20,392 bases of DNA from DATFPQ01 sp035264765 (lineage in GTDB: Bacteria; Actinomycetota; Actinomycetes; Actinomycetales; Angustibacteraceae): the NCBI GenBank assembly GCA_035264765.1, contig DATFPQ010000060.1, positions 1 to 20,392 on the forward strand. Direction: 5' to 3'. Positions 1 through 6,347 of this stretch are shown here, one piece after another. Every line of letters begins with the position of its first letter. Within the stretch, counting starts at the first letter, position 1. The position numbers and the translations under genes were made by a program. The notes beneath the pieces were generated by a model. The model saw only the letters and a list, made by a program, of their open reading frames with translations, made no database searches and was not told the DNA's origin.

Positions 1-213
1 TCCTCGCTGTGCCGCCAGGTCGACTCGCCGGAGACTGCCTCGACATCGCGCAGCAGCAGGCCCCACGCCGAGCCGTCGTCCGGCACCGCGGCGTCCGGCA
101 GTGCGGCGTCCGGCAGTGCGGCGTCCGGCAGTGCGGCGTCCGGCAGTGCGGCGTCCGGTATGGCGGCGTCCGGCATCGCCGCGCCGGGCACGGCGTCACG
201 GACCGGGCGATGA
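1..213 (+). CDS. Possible C-terminal end of a truncated protein with an AASGS-repeat tail
   Basis: Frame 1 is open from the window edge to a TGA at 211-213. From about residue 25 it reads as a Ser/Ala/Gly-rich tail in which the pentapeptide Ala-Ala-Ser-Gly-Ser is repeated. A flexible linker or disordered tail of this kind is common at the ends of actinobacterial surface or regulatory proteins. The other two plus-strand frames through the repeat give Arg/Cys- or Arg/Pro-rich peptides that look less natural. The residues before the repeat match no family I recognise and the start lies outside the window, so neither the function nor even the coding status is certain. Confidence 0.3.
   Translation, partial: SSLCRQVDSPETASTSRSSRPHAEPSSGTAASGSAASGSAASGSAASGSAASGMAASGIAAPGTASRTGR
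73..192 (+). repeat. 15-bp tandem repeat (about 8 units)
   Basis: The unit GCGGCGTCCGGCAGT is present as four identical copies (88-102, 103-117, 118-132, 133-147). Two near copies follow (148-162 and 163-177, changed only at the last four or five bases), flanked by degenerate units at 73-87 and 178-192. The 15-bp period keeps the frame, so copy-number change would add or remove an Ala/Ser/Gly pentapeptide. Confidence 0.9.
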
Positions 214-1062
214 GTGGCAACGGAAGCACCGACCGGCACCGCGTTGGGCGCGGTGCCCGACCCGGCGTCTGAAGGTGGCCGCTGCTTCATGCCATGGAAC
301 CTACAAGCCACCACCGACAGTCCCGGGCCAGCCCGGATCGACTGTGCCGCAGCACTAGCCCTGTGGATGACCTCCGCACGACAAGGGTTCGATGTGCTAC
401 ATCGAGCCATCACGTCAGAATGGAGGCTTCTTCCCGCTGAGCGGGAACAACCTCCCGACCTGCGAGCCCACCCGCCCGGCCCCCTTGAGGTTCAGCTTCA
501 GGCGAGGATCCGGGCCGCGGCAGGGTGCGACGGCCAGCGCGCCGCCAGCGCTGGCCCCTCCTCCTTGCTCTCGGCCGTGGCGAGCGAGCGGAGCAGGAGG
601 CTGGCGTCCGGCACGGCGCAGTCGGTCTGGGCGAGCTTCGACCTCGTCGAGGCCGCGGTGCACAGGGACCGGCAGGACGGCGCCATAGCGAACGTGGGGG
701 CGATGCGAGCGTCTGCCATCGCTCGGCCGTCCCGCGCCCGGCTCCGAGCGTGGCCCCGGCAACCGCGGTCGCCGCTGTGGACGCCGGATCACCCGACGTG
801 CTAGCCCGGTGCAAAGCCTCGACGCGGTCCAGCGATGGCCGTGCCAGGTCCGCCCGAGTCGAACTGGCCTACCGGGGGCGGGGGCTGCCGTCTTCGACGC
901 GGGCCAACCCCACGCGACCGCCTCATGATCGGCGACCGGCTGTTCCTGTCGTGGCCGAGTCCCCCGCTGTACCGGAGGACCCGGCTCCGGGGGTTCTCGC
1001 GGCCGCCCTGCACGACGCATCTGAATTTCCACGCCGGAGCCGCTGACTCCGCCATGACCGCC
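214..1062. other. Long stretch without a convincing gene
   Basis: About 850 bases lie between the putative gene end and the terminator of the hydrolase. Several open frames exist on both strands, but none combines a ribosome-binding site, a natural amino-acid composition and a recognisable motif. They are rich in Arg/Pro/Ala, as expected for random high-GC sequence. The only structure I see is the stem-loop at 422-458. It may be decayed or genuinely noncoding DNA. Confidence 0.5.
422..458. terminator. Two-tier stem-loop
   Basis: A perfect 7-bp stem (TTCCCGC 431-437 with GCGGGAA 441-447, loop TGA) sits inside an outer GGAGG/CCTCC pairing (422-426 with 454-458). There is no T-tract on either side. 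It could end a transcript from the left edge, or be a structured element of unknown use. Confidence 0.4.
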
Positions 1063-1101
1063 GCCGAGGTTCTGAGTCGCGGCTCCGACCCGCTCCTCGG
1101 C
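1063..1101 (-). terminator. Stem-loop downstream of the alpha/beta hydrolase
   Basis: GCCGAGG (1063-1069) pairs with CCTCGGC (1095-1101). The loop contains a smaller GTCG/CGAC hairpin (1076-1079 with 1086-1089). It lies 7 nt beyond the TAG stop of the minus-strand hydrolase, in the position of a terminator, and lacks a U-tract as is usual in high-GC actinomycetes. Confidence 0.45.
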
Positions 1102-1107
1102 CGCGTG

Positions 1108-1953
1108 CTACACGGACAGAAAGGCGGTCACCTCGGCGGCGAACTCGTGCGGGTACTGGAACAGGAAACCGTGGTTGGCGTCGGGGTAGATGGACAACCT
1201 GGCGTCCGGGAGGTGGCCGGCCAGCAGGTAGGAGTTGACGGTCGGGACCATGACGTCGTTGTCGCCGTTGGCAACGAGCGTCGGCGCGCTGATGTTGGCC
1301 AGCCGTGCGAGCTTGGCGAAGTCGCGTACTCCCCACTCGATGATGGCCGCGGCCTGTGCGTCCCGGGCGGCGAGGTCGGGCGTGGTGTCGCGGCCCTCGG
1401 TTCGAGTGAAGATCCGGCCTACGAACTCCTTGCCCTTGGCCTGGCTCGCCTCCGACGGGGTGAAGAAGAGGTACAGGATGTCCTCCGCTCCCTGCACGTC
1501 CTTCATCGCGTGAGCGCGGGCTTCGTCGGCCCAGCCGTGCATCTCCCGACCACCCTGGGGTCCCGTTCCCGCCAGGATCACTCGGCGCGCGAGCTGCGGG
1601 CGCTGAAGAGCGACCTCCTGCGCGACGAAACCGCCGATCGAGAAGCCGAAGAGGTCGACCTCGGTGAGGCCCAGCGCGTCTACGAAGGCCAGCGCGTCGC
1701 GACCGTGCTCCTGGAACGACGTCGGAACTGTGCCGCTGGACAGGCCCACCCCGCTCGCGTCGAAGAGGAGAACCTCATGCTGAGCCGCCAGGTCGTCGAC
1801 CAGGGCCGGATCCCAGTTGTCGAGGTTGCCCCGGAAGTGCTGGAAGAAGACGACCGGAACGGTGCCGGGCTTCCCGAACCGGCGGTACGCGTACGTCGTC
1901 CCGTTGGCGCCGTCGATGGTCAGGTTGGGCGCGGTGTACTGGGAGATCGTCAC
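1108..1953 (-). CDS. Alpha/beta-fold hydrolase
   Basis: This 281-residue cytosolic protein has the alpha/beta-hydrolase fold. The nucleophile elbow is Gly-Phe-Ser-Ile-Gly-Gly with Ser105, the acid is probably Asp233 in a Gly-Asn-Asp... loop, and the catalytic His261 is in Asn-His-Gly-Phe. An oxyanion-hole region (Phe-Phe-Gln-His-Phe-Arg-Gly-Asn) lies near residue 40. These features resemble the haloperoxidase/esterase-like branch that hydrolyses esters or lactones, but the substrate cannot be read from sequence. The GTG start at 1953 is chosen because homology-like sequence begins there and it overlaps the preceding stop as GTGA, implying translational coupling to the 44-codon ORF upstream. 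No signal peptide is visible. A stem-loop follows the stop. Confidence 0.9.
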   Translation of the reverse strand: MTISQYTAPNLTIDGANGTTYAYRRFGKPGTVPVVFFQHFRGNLDNWDPALVDDLAAQHEVLLFDASGVGLSSGTVPTSFQEHGRDALAFVDALGLTEVDLFGFSIGGFVAQEVALQRPQLARRVILAGTGPQGGREMHGWADEARAHAMKDVQGAEDILYLFFTPSEASQAKGKEFVGRIFTRTEGRDTTPDLAARDAQAAAIIEWGVRDFAKLARLANISAPTLVANGDNDVMVPTVNSYLLAGHLPDARLSIYPDANHGFLFQYPHEFAAEVTAFLSV

Positions 1954-2084
1954 TGGCCCTCGCCGTCCCTGACCACGACGCGGTGGGCGGTGCCGTTGAG
2001 CTCGAGTGTGCGAGCCGCCCGGAAGGGCGACCTGGAGCTGCGCTGGCCGTGCCGGTCGAGGACCAAGGGAATCAGGTCGCTCAT
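1950..2084 (-). CDS. Small ORF (44 aa) translationally coupled to the hydrolase
   Basis: An ATG at 2084 is preceded by GAAGAGGAGGACCGCC, one of the best Shine-Dalgarno sequences in the window. The frame runs 44 codons to a TGA that overlaps the GTG start of the hydrolase in a GTGA junction. The product is basic and soluble with no membrane segment. Its C-terminal part (LELNGTAHRVVVRDGEGQ) loosely recalls the beta-strand opening of 2Fe-2S subunits of molybdenum hydroxylases, but it stops before any cysteine, so that resemblance may be chance or a remnant. It could act as a leader peptide that delivers ribosomes to the hydrolase start. I do not recognise it as a family. Confidence 0.6.
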   Translation of the reverse strand: MSDLIPLVLDRHGQRSSRSPFRAARTLELNGTAHRVVVRDGEGQ

Positions 2085-2273
2085 GGCGGTCCTCCTCTTC
2101 GGGCCACGCAGGTCGTCCGCGTGGAACCTCACCGTTGCGGGTCGGACGTGGCCTCGCGCCCGTAGGAGGCCCTGGTCCGTCCCGTTCCAGGCGGCTGAGA
2201 ACGCCCCGCATGGCAGCCACGGCAGCGGGTAGAGGCGGGGCCTGAGACACAGGCGACTCAGAGGGAGGCCACC
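2085..2273. other. Divergent intergenic region
   Basis: These 189 bases separate the minus-strand leader ORF/hydrolase unit from the plus-strand acidic-protein gene, so promoters for both should lie here. I could not identify a clear -10/-35 pair. Confidence 0.5.
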
Positions 2274-2588
2274 ATGACCACACCGACCGGCGGGGGTTTC
2301 GTCCCACCAGCGGCCGCAGCCGCAGTTGCGGGGGCCGCCGGGAGCGATGCCGACGCTGACGACGCGACGACCGGCACGACCGAGGGTGGCGTCCCAGTCG
2401 GCGAGGCCGACCGCGAAGCCGACGCCCAGCGCAGCGGGGCCGACGTCGACGACACCCCCGCCCTCGGCGAGGGCCTGAGCGTGACGGACGACACCGACGC
2501 CGGCGCACAGTCCGACGACGGAGTTCCGGTCGGCCGCGCCGACGCAGATGCGGACCGGGCGAGGTCTGGCGCGGACGACGAGGAGTAG
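2274..2588 (+). CDS. Acidic, intrinsically disordered protein with internal duplication
   Basis: The ATG is preceded by a strong purine-rich site (GAGGGAGG) at good spacing. The 104-residue product is dominated by Asp, Ala, Gly and Glu. It is strongly acidic, has no cysteine and almost no aromatic residue, and lacks both signal peptide and membrane segment. After a Pro/Ala-rich start (residues 1-25) it contains two copies of a roughly 23-residue unit with the core Gly-Val-Pro-Val-Gly-x-Ala-Asp-x-x-Ala-Asp...Arg-Ser-Gly-Ala-Asp, at about residues 38-61 and 81-104. A strong stem-loop follows. I do not recognise the family. Composition suggests a disordered linker, chaperone-like or cation-binding role, but that is only inference. 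Confidence 0.75.
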   Translation: MTTPTGGGFVPPAAAAAVAGAAGSDADADDATTGTTEGGVPVGEADREADAQRSGADVDDTPALGEGLSVTDDTDAGAQSDDGVPVGRADADADRARSGADDEE

Positions 2589-2626
2589 CGCCGGGCGCGT
2601 GCGGGGGCAGAGCACGCCCGCCGACA

Positions 2627-2666
2627 GGAGGGTTTGGACCTCTTAACCTTCGAGGTCCGACCCTCC
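2627..2666 (+). terminator. Strong 15-bp stem-loop terminator
   Basis: GGAGGGTT-GGACCTC (2627-2642, with one bulged T) pairs with GAGGTCC-GACCCTCC (2652-2666) around a 9-base loop. It lies 38 nt after the acidic-protein stop codon. There is no U-tract, as is typical of actinobacterial terminators. Confidence 0.75.
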
Positions 2667-2790
2667 GTCGCGGTCGTCCCCGGGCTTGACGTCCGGATCA
2701 GCGAGGTCGACCACCCGTAGCAGCGCGACGGCGCTGGCCACGCAGGGACCCCTCGACCGCCTGGTGGCCGCGGCACAGCGTCCGATGTCC

Positions 2791-2802
2791 CACAATGGCC
2801 CC
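2791..2802 (+). promoter_or_regulatory. Leaderless-type -10 element
   Basis: CACAAT (2791-2796) matches TANNNT except at the first base. It lies 6 nt before the GTG at 2803, the spacing expected when transcription starts on the start codon itself. No good -35 is visible. Confidence 0.45.
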
Positions 2803-3243
2803 GTGTCCGATGCGCAGGATTGGGCCCGGCGCCGCCGGGACGCCGCTGCGGCGCAGGGGGACCGGCTGGCGCGCGCCCGGGCCGTGGAGACCGAGCGGGC
2901 CCGCGAGCTGATCCTGGGGTTCGTCGCCGAGGCTCACCGGCGTGGCGTCACACCAGGACCGCTGCTGGCCCGCGCGGGGGATGCGAAGGCCACTGCCCGC
3001 ACCGGCCTGGTGGGGTGGTACCTGAAGCGAGACGGCTCCCTCGGCGTGACGACGGACGGGAGCTACTACCTCCTGGTGCGGCCGTTGCCCCTGAAGGCGC
3101 GCCTGCTTGGTGTCACCCTGCAGCCGACCGACCCGCCGTTGCAGGTCGGGGCTGGCGGCCGCGACGGCGAGTCCATCGCTCTGGACCAGCTGCTTGCCAT
3201 GCGCCTGGACGCCGGGGACGACTGGCCGGTCCACCGCGGCTGA
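2803..3243 (+). CDS. Conserved-looking hypothetical protein, 146 aa
   Basis: The N-terminal half (residues about 5-45) is a charged, Arg/Ala/Glu-rich helix. The C-terminal half is a compact alpha/beta region with Gly-Trp-Tyr-Leu-Lys-Arg-Asp-Gly-Ser-Leu-Gly near residue 70, followed by several beta strands around Tyr-Tyr-Leu-Leu-Val-Arg-Pro. The latter reads like a small ligand- or nucleic-acid-binding domain. No catalytic motif or family name comes to mind. There is no ribosome-binding site before the GTG, but a -10-like element lies 6 nt upstream, so leaderless translation from 2803 is preferred. An in-frame ATG at 2785 would overlap the promoter. The region before it ends in a terminator, so this is its own transcription unit. 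Confidence 0.7.
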   Translation: MSDAQDWARRRRDAAAAQGDRLARARAVETERARELILGFVAEAHRRGVTPGPLLARAGDAKATARTGLVGWYLKRDGSLGVTTDGSYYLLVRPLPLKARLLGVTLQPTDPPLQVGAGGRDGESIALDQLLAMRLDAGDDWPVHRG

Positions 3244-3349
3244 CACCCGTTCATCAAAACCGCGTGGCGGCGGACCACCCTGGCCGCGCGGGTACAGTTC
3301 CCTGGCTCGCGTACCGCGTCGACGCACGATCACCGAGAGGGGCCCTGTT

Positions 3350-4501
3350 GTGGGGGAGGCGGCAACTCCGGATCCGAAGTCGGAGGTCCTGCGGGTCGGC
3401 GTCATCGGCGCGGGGACCATCAGCGGCGAGTACAGCCGTTCGCTGGCGCGGCTGCCGCAGGTGCGGGTGGCCGCCGTCGCGGACCTCGAAGTGACCCGTG
3501 CGCAGACGCTGGCCGATGACCACCCCGGCGCGCGTGTCCTGCCCTTCCCGGACCTGCTGGCCGCGGACGACGTCGACGTCGTCCTCAACCTCACGCTCCC
3601 CGCGCAGCACGCCGACGTCGCACTCGCCGCCCTCGCAGCGGGCAAGCATGTCTACGGCGAGAAGCCGCTCGCGGCGTCCCTGCCCGAAGCCCGCGAGGTC
3701 GTCAAGGCGGCGACGGCAGCCGGACTCCGCGTCGGTTGTGCGCCAGACACGGTCCTCGGCACCGGGATCCAGACCGCGCGGCACGTCGTCGACTCCGGCG
3801 TGATCGGAACCCCGCACGCGGCGACGGCGTTCATGACGACCCCCGGGCACGAGCGCTGGCACCACGCTCCGGACTTCTACTACCAGCCCGGTGGCGGCCC
3901 GCTGCTCGACATGGGGCCGTACTACCTGACCACGCTCGTGCACCTGCTCGGCTCGGTCGATCGCGTGGTAGGCGCATCCTCGCGCCCGCGGGCTCGTCGG
4001 GTCATCGGGTCCGGGCCGCGAGCCGGCCAGTCGTTCGACGTCACCGTGGACTCCCACGTCACCGGGATCCTGGAGCACTCCTCGGGCGCCCTCTCGACGC
4101 TCGTCATGAGCTTCGACACGTGGGCGTCCCGGGCACCGCGCATCGAGGTGCACGGCACCGAGGGCTCACTGGCGGTACCCGACCCGAACCGGTTCGCGGG
4201 ACCGGTGGAGCTCTACTCGGCGGCTACCGCGCCGCCGCCCCGATCGACTCGGGACGACAACTGGGTCGACGTCGGAGTGCGAGCCGGGTTCGTGGGCTCC
4301 GGACGCGGCTACGGCGTCGCCGACCTGGCGCTGGCGGTCGCCGAGGGTCGTCCCCACCGGGCCGGCGACGAGGTGGCCCTGCACGTGCTTGACATTATGG
4401 AGTCCATGCAGTCCGCAGCCGATGCGGCCGCGTCGGTGACGCTCACCACGACCTGCGAGCGTCCGGCGGCCGTGGAAGGTCTGGTCAACCTGGTCTGCTG
4501 A
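3350..4501 (+). CDS. Gfo/Idh/MocA family NAD(P)-dependent oxidoreductase
   Basis: The 383-residue protein opens with a Rossmann nucleotide-binding motif (Gly-Val-Ile-Gly-Ala-Gly-Thr-Ile-Ser, residues 17-25). It carries the family signature Glu-Lys-Pro at 104-106, whose Lys contacts the cofactor and substrate. The C-terminal substrate domain has the typical Gly-Gly-Gly-Pro-Leu-Leu-Asp-Met-Gly-Pro-Tyr-Tyr stretch (181-192). Members oxidise or reduce sugars, inositols and related polyols; the substrate here is unknown. The GTG start at 3350 is supported by GAGAGGGG 7 nt upstream. The next gene begins 12 nt after its stop, so the two are almost certainly co-transcribed. A TACAGT at 3293-3298 is a possible -10. 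Confidence 0.93.
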   Translation: MGEAATPDPKSEVLRVGVIGAGTISGEYSRSLARLPQVRVAAVADLEVTRAQTLADDHPGARVLPFPDLLAADDVDVVLNLTLPAQHADVALAALAAGKHVYGEKPLAASLPEAREVVKAATAAGLRVGCAPDTVLGTGIQTARHVVDSGVIGTPHAATAFMTTPGHERWHHAPDFYYQPGGGPLLDMGPYYLTTLVHLLGSVDRVVGASSRPRARRVIGSGPRAGQSFDVTVDSHVTGILEHSSGALSTLVMSFDTWASRAPRIEVHGTEGSLAVPDPNRFAGPVELYSAATAPPPRSTRDDNWVDVGVRAGFVGSGRGYGVADLALAVAEGRPHRAGDEVALHVLDIMESMQSAADAAASVTLTTTCERPAAVEGLVNLVC

Positions 4502-4513
4502 CAGGATGAGCGC

Positions 4514-5953
4514 GTGGACCTCGACTCGGGCGCCGGCCTGCTGCACCGGCTGACGTCGTACGTGACCGACCGGGAGTGGGACGTCCCGGTCGACGACCCC
4601 CGGGTTCGCACAGACCTGGTCCCGAACGACGCCGCCACCCTCCCGCCGCCCATGAAGGGCTACGTCGGCCTCCCGGTGCTGCCGCTGCCACGCGACCTTC
4701 CGGACCCGGGACTGCCGGCCACTGCGGCGCTTGCCGGGCAGCCTGCCGCGACGCAACCGTTGGACGCCGCGCAGCTGGGCCGTGTGCTGTTCCTGGGAGC
4801 CGGCGTCGTCCGGGTCCTCGGGGGGGACGGACGGCGAACCCTCTTCCGGGCGTCGGGCTCCGCGGGTGCACGCTTCCCGCTCGAGGTCTACGCCAGCACG
4901 CACGGCGTCGCGGGTGTCCCCGACGGCGTCCACTGGTACGACGGGCAGGACCACGCGCTGGTGCAGGTAGGGCCCGCCGCCCGTGGCAGCACGACGACGC
5001 TGGTCGTGACCGGTGTGCCGTGGCGTACCGGCTGGCGCTATGCCGAGCGTGGCTGGCGACACCTGTACTGGGACGCCGGAACGCTCCTGTCGCAGCTGCT
5101 CACGGCGGCCGCGAGTGCCGGATTGCGGCCACGGCTGCGCAGCCTGTTCCCGGACGACCAGGTGCGCCGGCTGGTCGGGGCCGACGGCGTGCACGAGTAT
5201 CCGCTGGCGCTGCTGTCGTTCGGCGACGACGACCCCGCCGTGCAGCCTGCCGGCCCGGCGGCGTCCGGGGAGCTGCCCCCGGTCGAGCTGCCCCTGTGCA
5301 CCGCCGCGCAGCGCGCAGGCGACCGAGACGAGCTGGGGACTCCCTGGCCGGAAGGTCCTCCGTTGCAGGACGTCCCTGACTCACCGTCCGTGGACCAGGT
5401 GATCCTGCGCCGCGGCTCTCAGCGCCTGATGGACCGCAACCGCACCGTCCCGCCTCCCCTGCTGGAGTGGCCGCTGCGGGCGGCACTGCGTGGCGTCGAG
5501 GTTCCGCACTGGGTGGCGGTCCATGGCGTCGAGGGGGTCCTGCCGGGGATCTACCGCTGGCCGGACCTGCAGCGACCGGTGCGCGCCGGAAACCTCCGCG
5601 AGGAGCTGCTGCGCGTCTGCCTCGACCAGGGCCTTGCCGGCGACGCGGCGTACGTCGTCATCGCGGCCGCGCCGCTCGCCGGGCTTGACGACCGCGGCTA
5701 CCGCGACGCGCAGCTCGCGGCCGGCCTGGTGGAGGGGCGGCTGCACCTCGCCGCGTACGCGCTCGGGGTGAGCGCCTCCGGGATGACGTTCATCGACGCG
5801 GAGGTGCCCGCGCTGCTGGGCGAGCCCGACGACGTCGCGGCGCTGCTGTTCACCTGCGTGGGCGTCCCCGCGTACGCATCGCGGCGCGGGGGCGCCCCCG
5901 GCGCGCCGACGGCTGTCCGTCCGGTCACTCCGCGCCTGGTGCCACCGGAGTGA
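4514..5953 (+). CDS. SagB-type two-domain nitroreductase-fold dehydrogenase
   Basis: This 479-residue protein contains two nitroreductase-like halves. The first has Ser-Ala-Gly-Ala-Arg-Phe-Pro-Leu-Glu-Val-Tyr (116-126) and Arg-Tyr-Ala-Glu-Arg-Gly-Trp-Arg (175-182), the hallmark segments of the SagB/ThcOx family. The second begins at Arg-Arg-Gly-Ser-Gln-Arg (299-304) and has Gly-Ile-Tyr-Arg-Trp (345-349) and a glycine-rich helix/strand segment near 404-431. Known SagB proteins are FMN-dependent azoline dehydrogenases in thiazole/oxazole peptide pathways. Here no YcaO cyclodehydratase or evident precursor is nearby, so the substrate is open. GTG at 4514 has AGGATGAG upstream and follows the oxidoreductase stop by 12 nt, indicating an operon. 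Confidence 0.85.
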   Translation: MDLDSGAGLLHRLTSYVTDREWDVPVDDPRVRTDLVPNDAATLPPPMKGYVGLPVLPLPRDLPDPGLPATAALAGQPAATQPLDAAQLGRVLFLGAGVVRVLGGDGRRTLFRASGSAGARFPLEVYASTHGVAGVPDGVHWYDGQDHALVQVGPAARGSTTTLVVTGVPWRTGWRYAERGWRHLYWDAGTLLSQLLTAAASAGLRPRLRSLFPDDQVRRLVGADGVHEYPLALLSFGDDDPAVQPAGPAASGELPPVELPLCTAAQRAGDRDELGTPWPEGPPLQDVPDSPSVDQVILRRGSQRLMDRNRTVPPPLLEWPLRAALRGVEVPHWVAVHGVEGVLPGIYRWPDLQRPVRAGNLREELLRVCLDQGLAGDAAYVVIAAAPLAGLDDRGYRDAQLAAGLVEGRLHLAAYALGVSASGMTFIDAEVPALLGEPDDVAALLFTCVGVPAYASRRGGAPGAPTAVRPVTPRLVPPE

Positions 5954-5985
5954 CGAATCCGGGGCGTGTCCTTGGGCCGCGGCCG

Positions 5986-5999
5986 TAGTGTGCGTGGTC
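5986..5999 (+). promoter_or_regulatory. Leaderless-type -10 element
   Basis: TAGTGT (5986-5991) fits TANNNT and is 8 nt before the ATG at 6000. There is no ribosome-binding site, so transcription probably begins at or next to the start codon. Confidence 0.5.
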
Positions 6000-6224
6000 A
6001 TGGCAGAGACGGTGTTGCGGGTGCGGTTGATCGGTGGGGACCACCTGGACGTCGTCTATGAGGAACCGGACACCGAGGCCGCGGACGAGGTCACGGAGCA
6101 TGCCATCTCGGCACTGGCGAAGCGCTCCGGCCAGCTGCGTACGCGACACGGTGACCGGGTCCTCGTGCTGTACAGCCGAGGTGTCGCCGCGGTGGAGGTC
6201 GCGCCTCGGGGTGCCGTTCTCTGA
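6000..6224 (+). CDS. Small hypothetical protein, 74 aa
   Basis: A compact soluble protein with alternating hydrophobic residues suggests beta-strands at residues 4-20 and 48-72 flanking an acidic helix around 25-45. No cysteine, metal motif, signal peptide or membrane helix is present. It starts at ATG 6000 directly behind a -10 element, suggesting leaderless expression separate from the SagB-like gene 46 nt upstream. Nothing about it looks like a RiPP precursor, because there is no Cys/Ser/Thr-rich core region. I do not know its function. Confidence 0.7.
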   Translation: MAETVLRVRLIGGDHLDVVYEEPDTEAADEVTEHAISALAKRSGQLRTRHGDRVLVLYSRGVAAVEVAPRGAVL

Positions 6225-6297
6225 CCACACCGGCGTTCGGAGCTCGTCCCAATCGCGGCGGCCCTATCCACGGCTTTCGCCATGGCGTGCCCCCCGC

Positions 6298-6303
6298 TAG
6301 AGT
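6298..6303 (+). promoter_or_regulatory. Candidate -10 of the amylase gene
   Basis: TAGAGT fits TANNNT. It would place the transcript start near 6310 and give a leader of roughly 38 nt. The -35 region (TTTCGC, 6275-6280) is weak. Confidence 0.35.
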
Positions 6304-6347
6304 CCGCTGGCCCCCCCGTGCACCAGCCGACGATGTCTGGAGTCTCG

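Noticed and set aside
360..420. Possible tRNA because of a GGTTCGA-like string near 385
   Set aside because: No acceptor stem, anticodon arm or CCA-end could be fitted around it.
498..719. 73-codon minus-strand frame with fairly natural composition
   Set aside because: It has no good ribosome-binding site, no recognisable motif and overlaps several equally open frames, so coding could not be supported.
835..2232. Long plus-strand open frame opposite the hydrolase
   Set aside because: It is the complement of the clear alpha/beta-hydrolase gene and has no motif of its own; long antisense frames are common at this GC content.
4514..6224. Azole-peptide (TOMM) biosynthetic cluster
   Set aside because: Only the SagB-like protein is present; the 74-aa neighbour lacks a Cys/Ser/Thr-rich core and there is no YcaO gene in the window.
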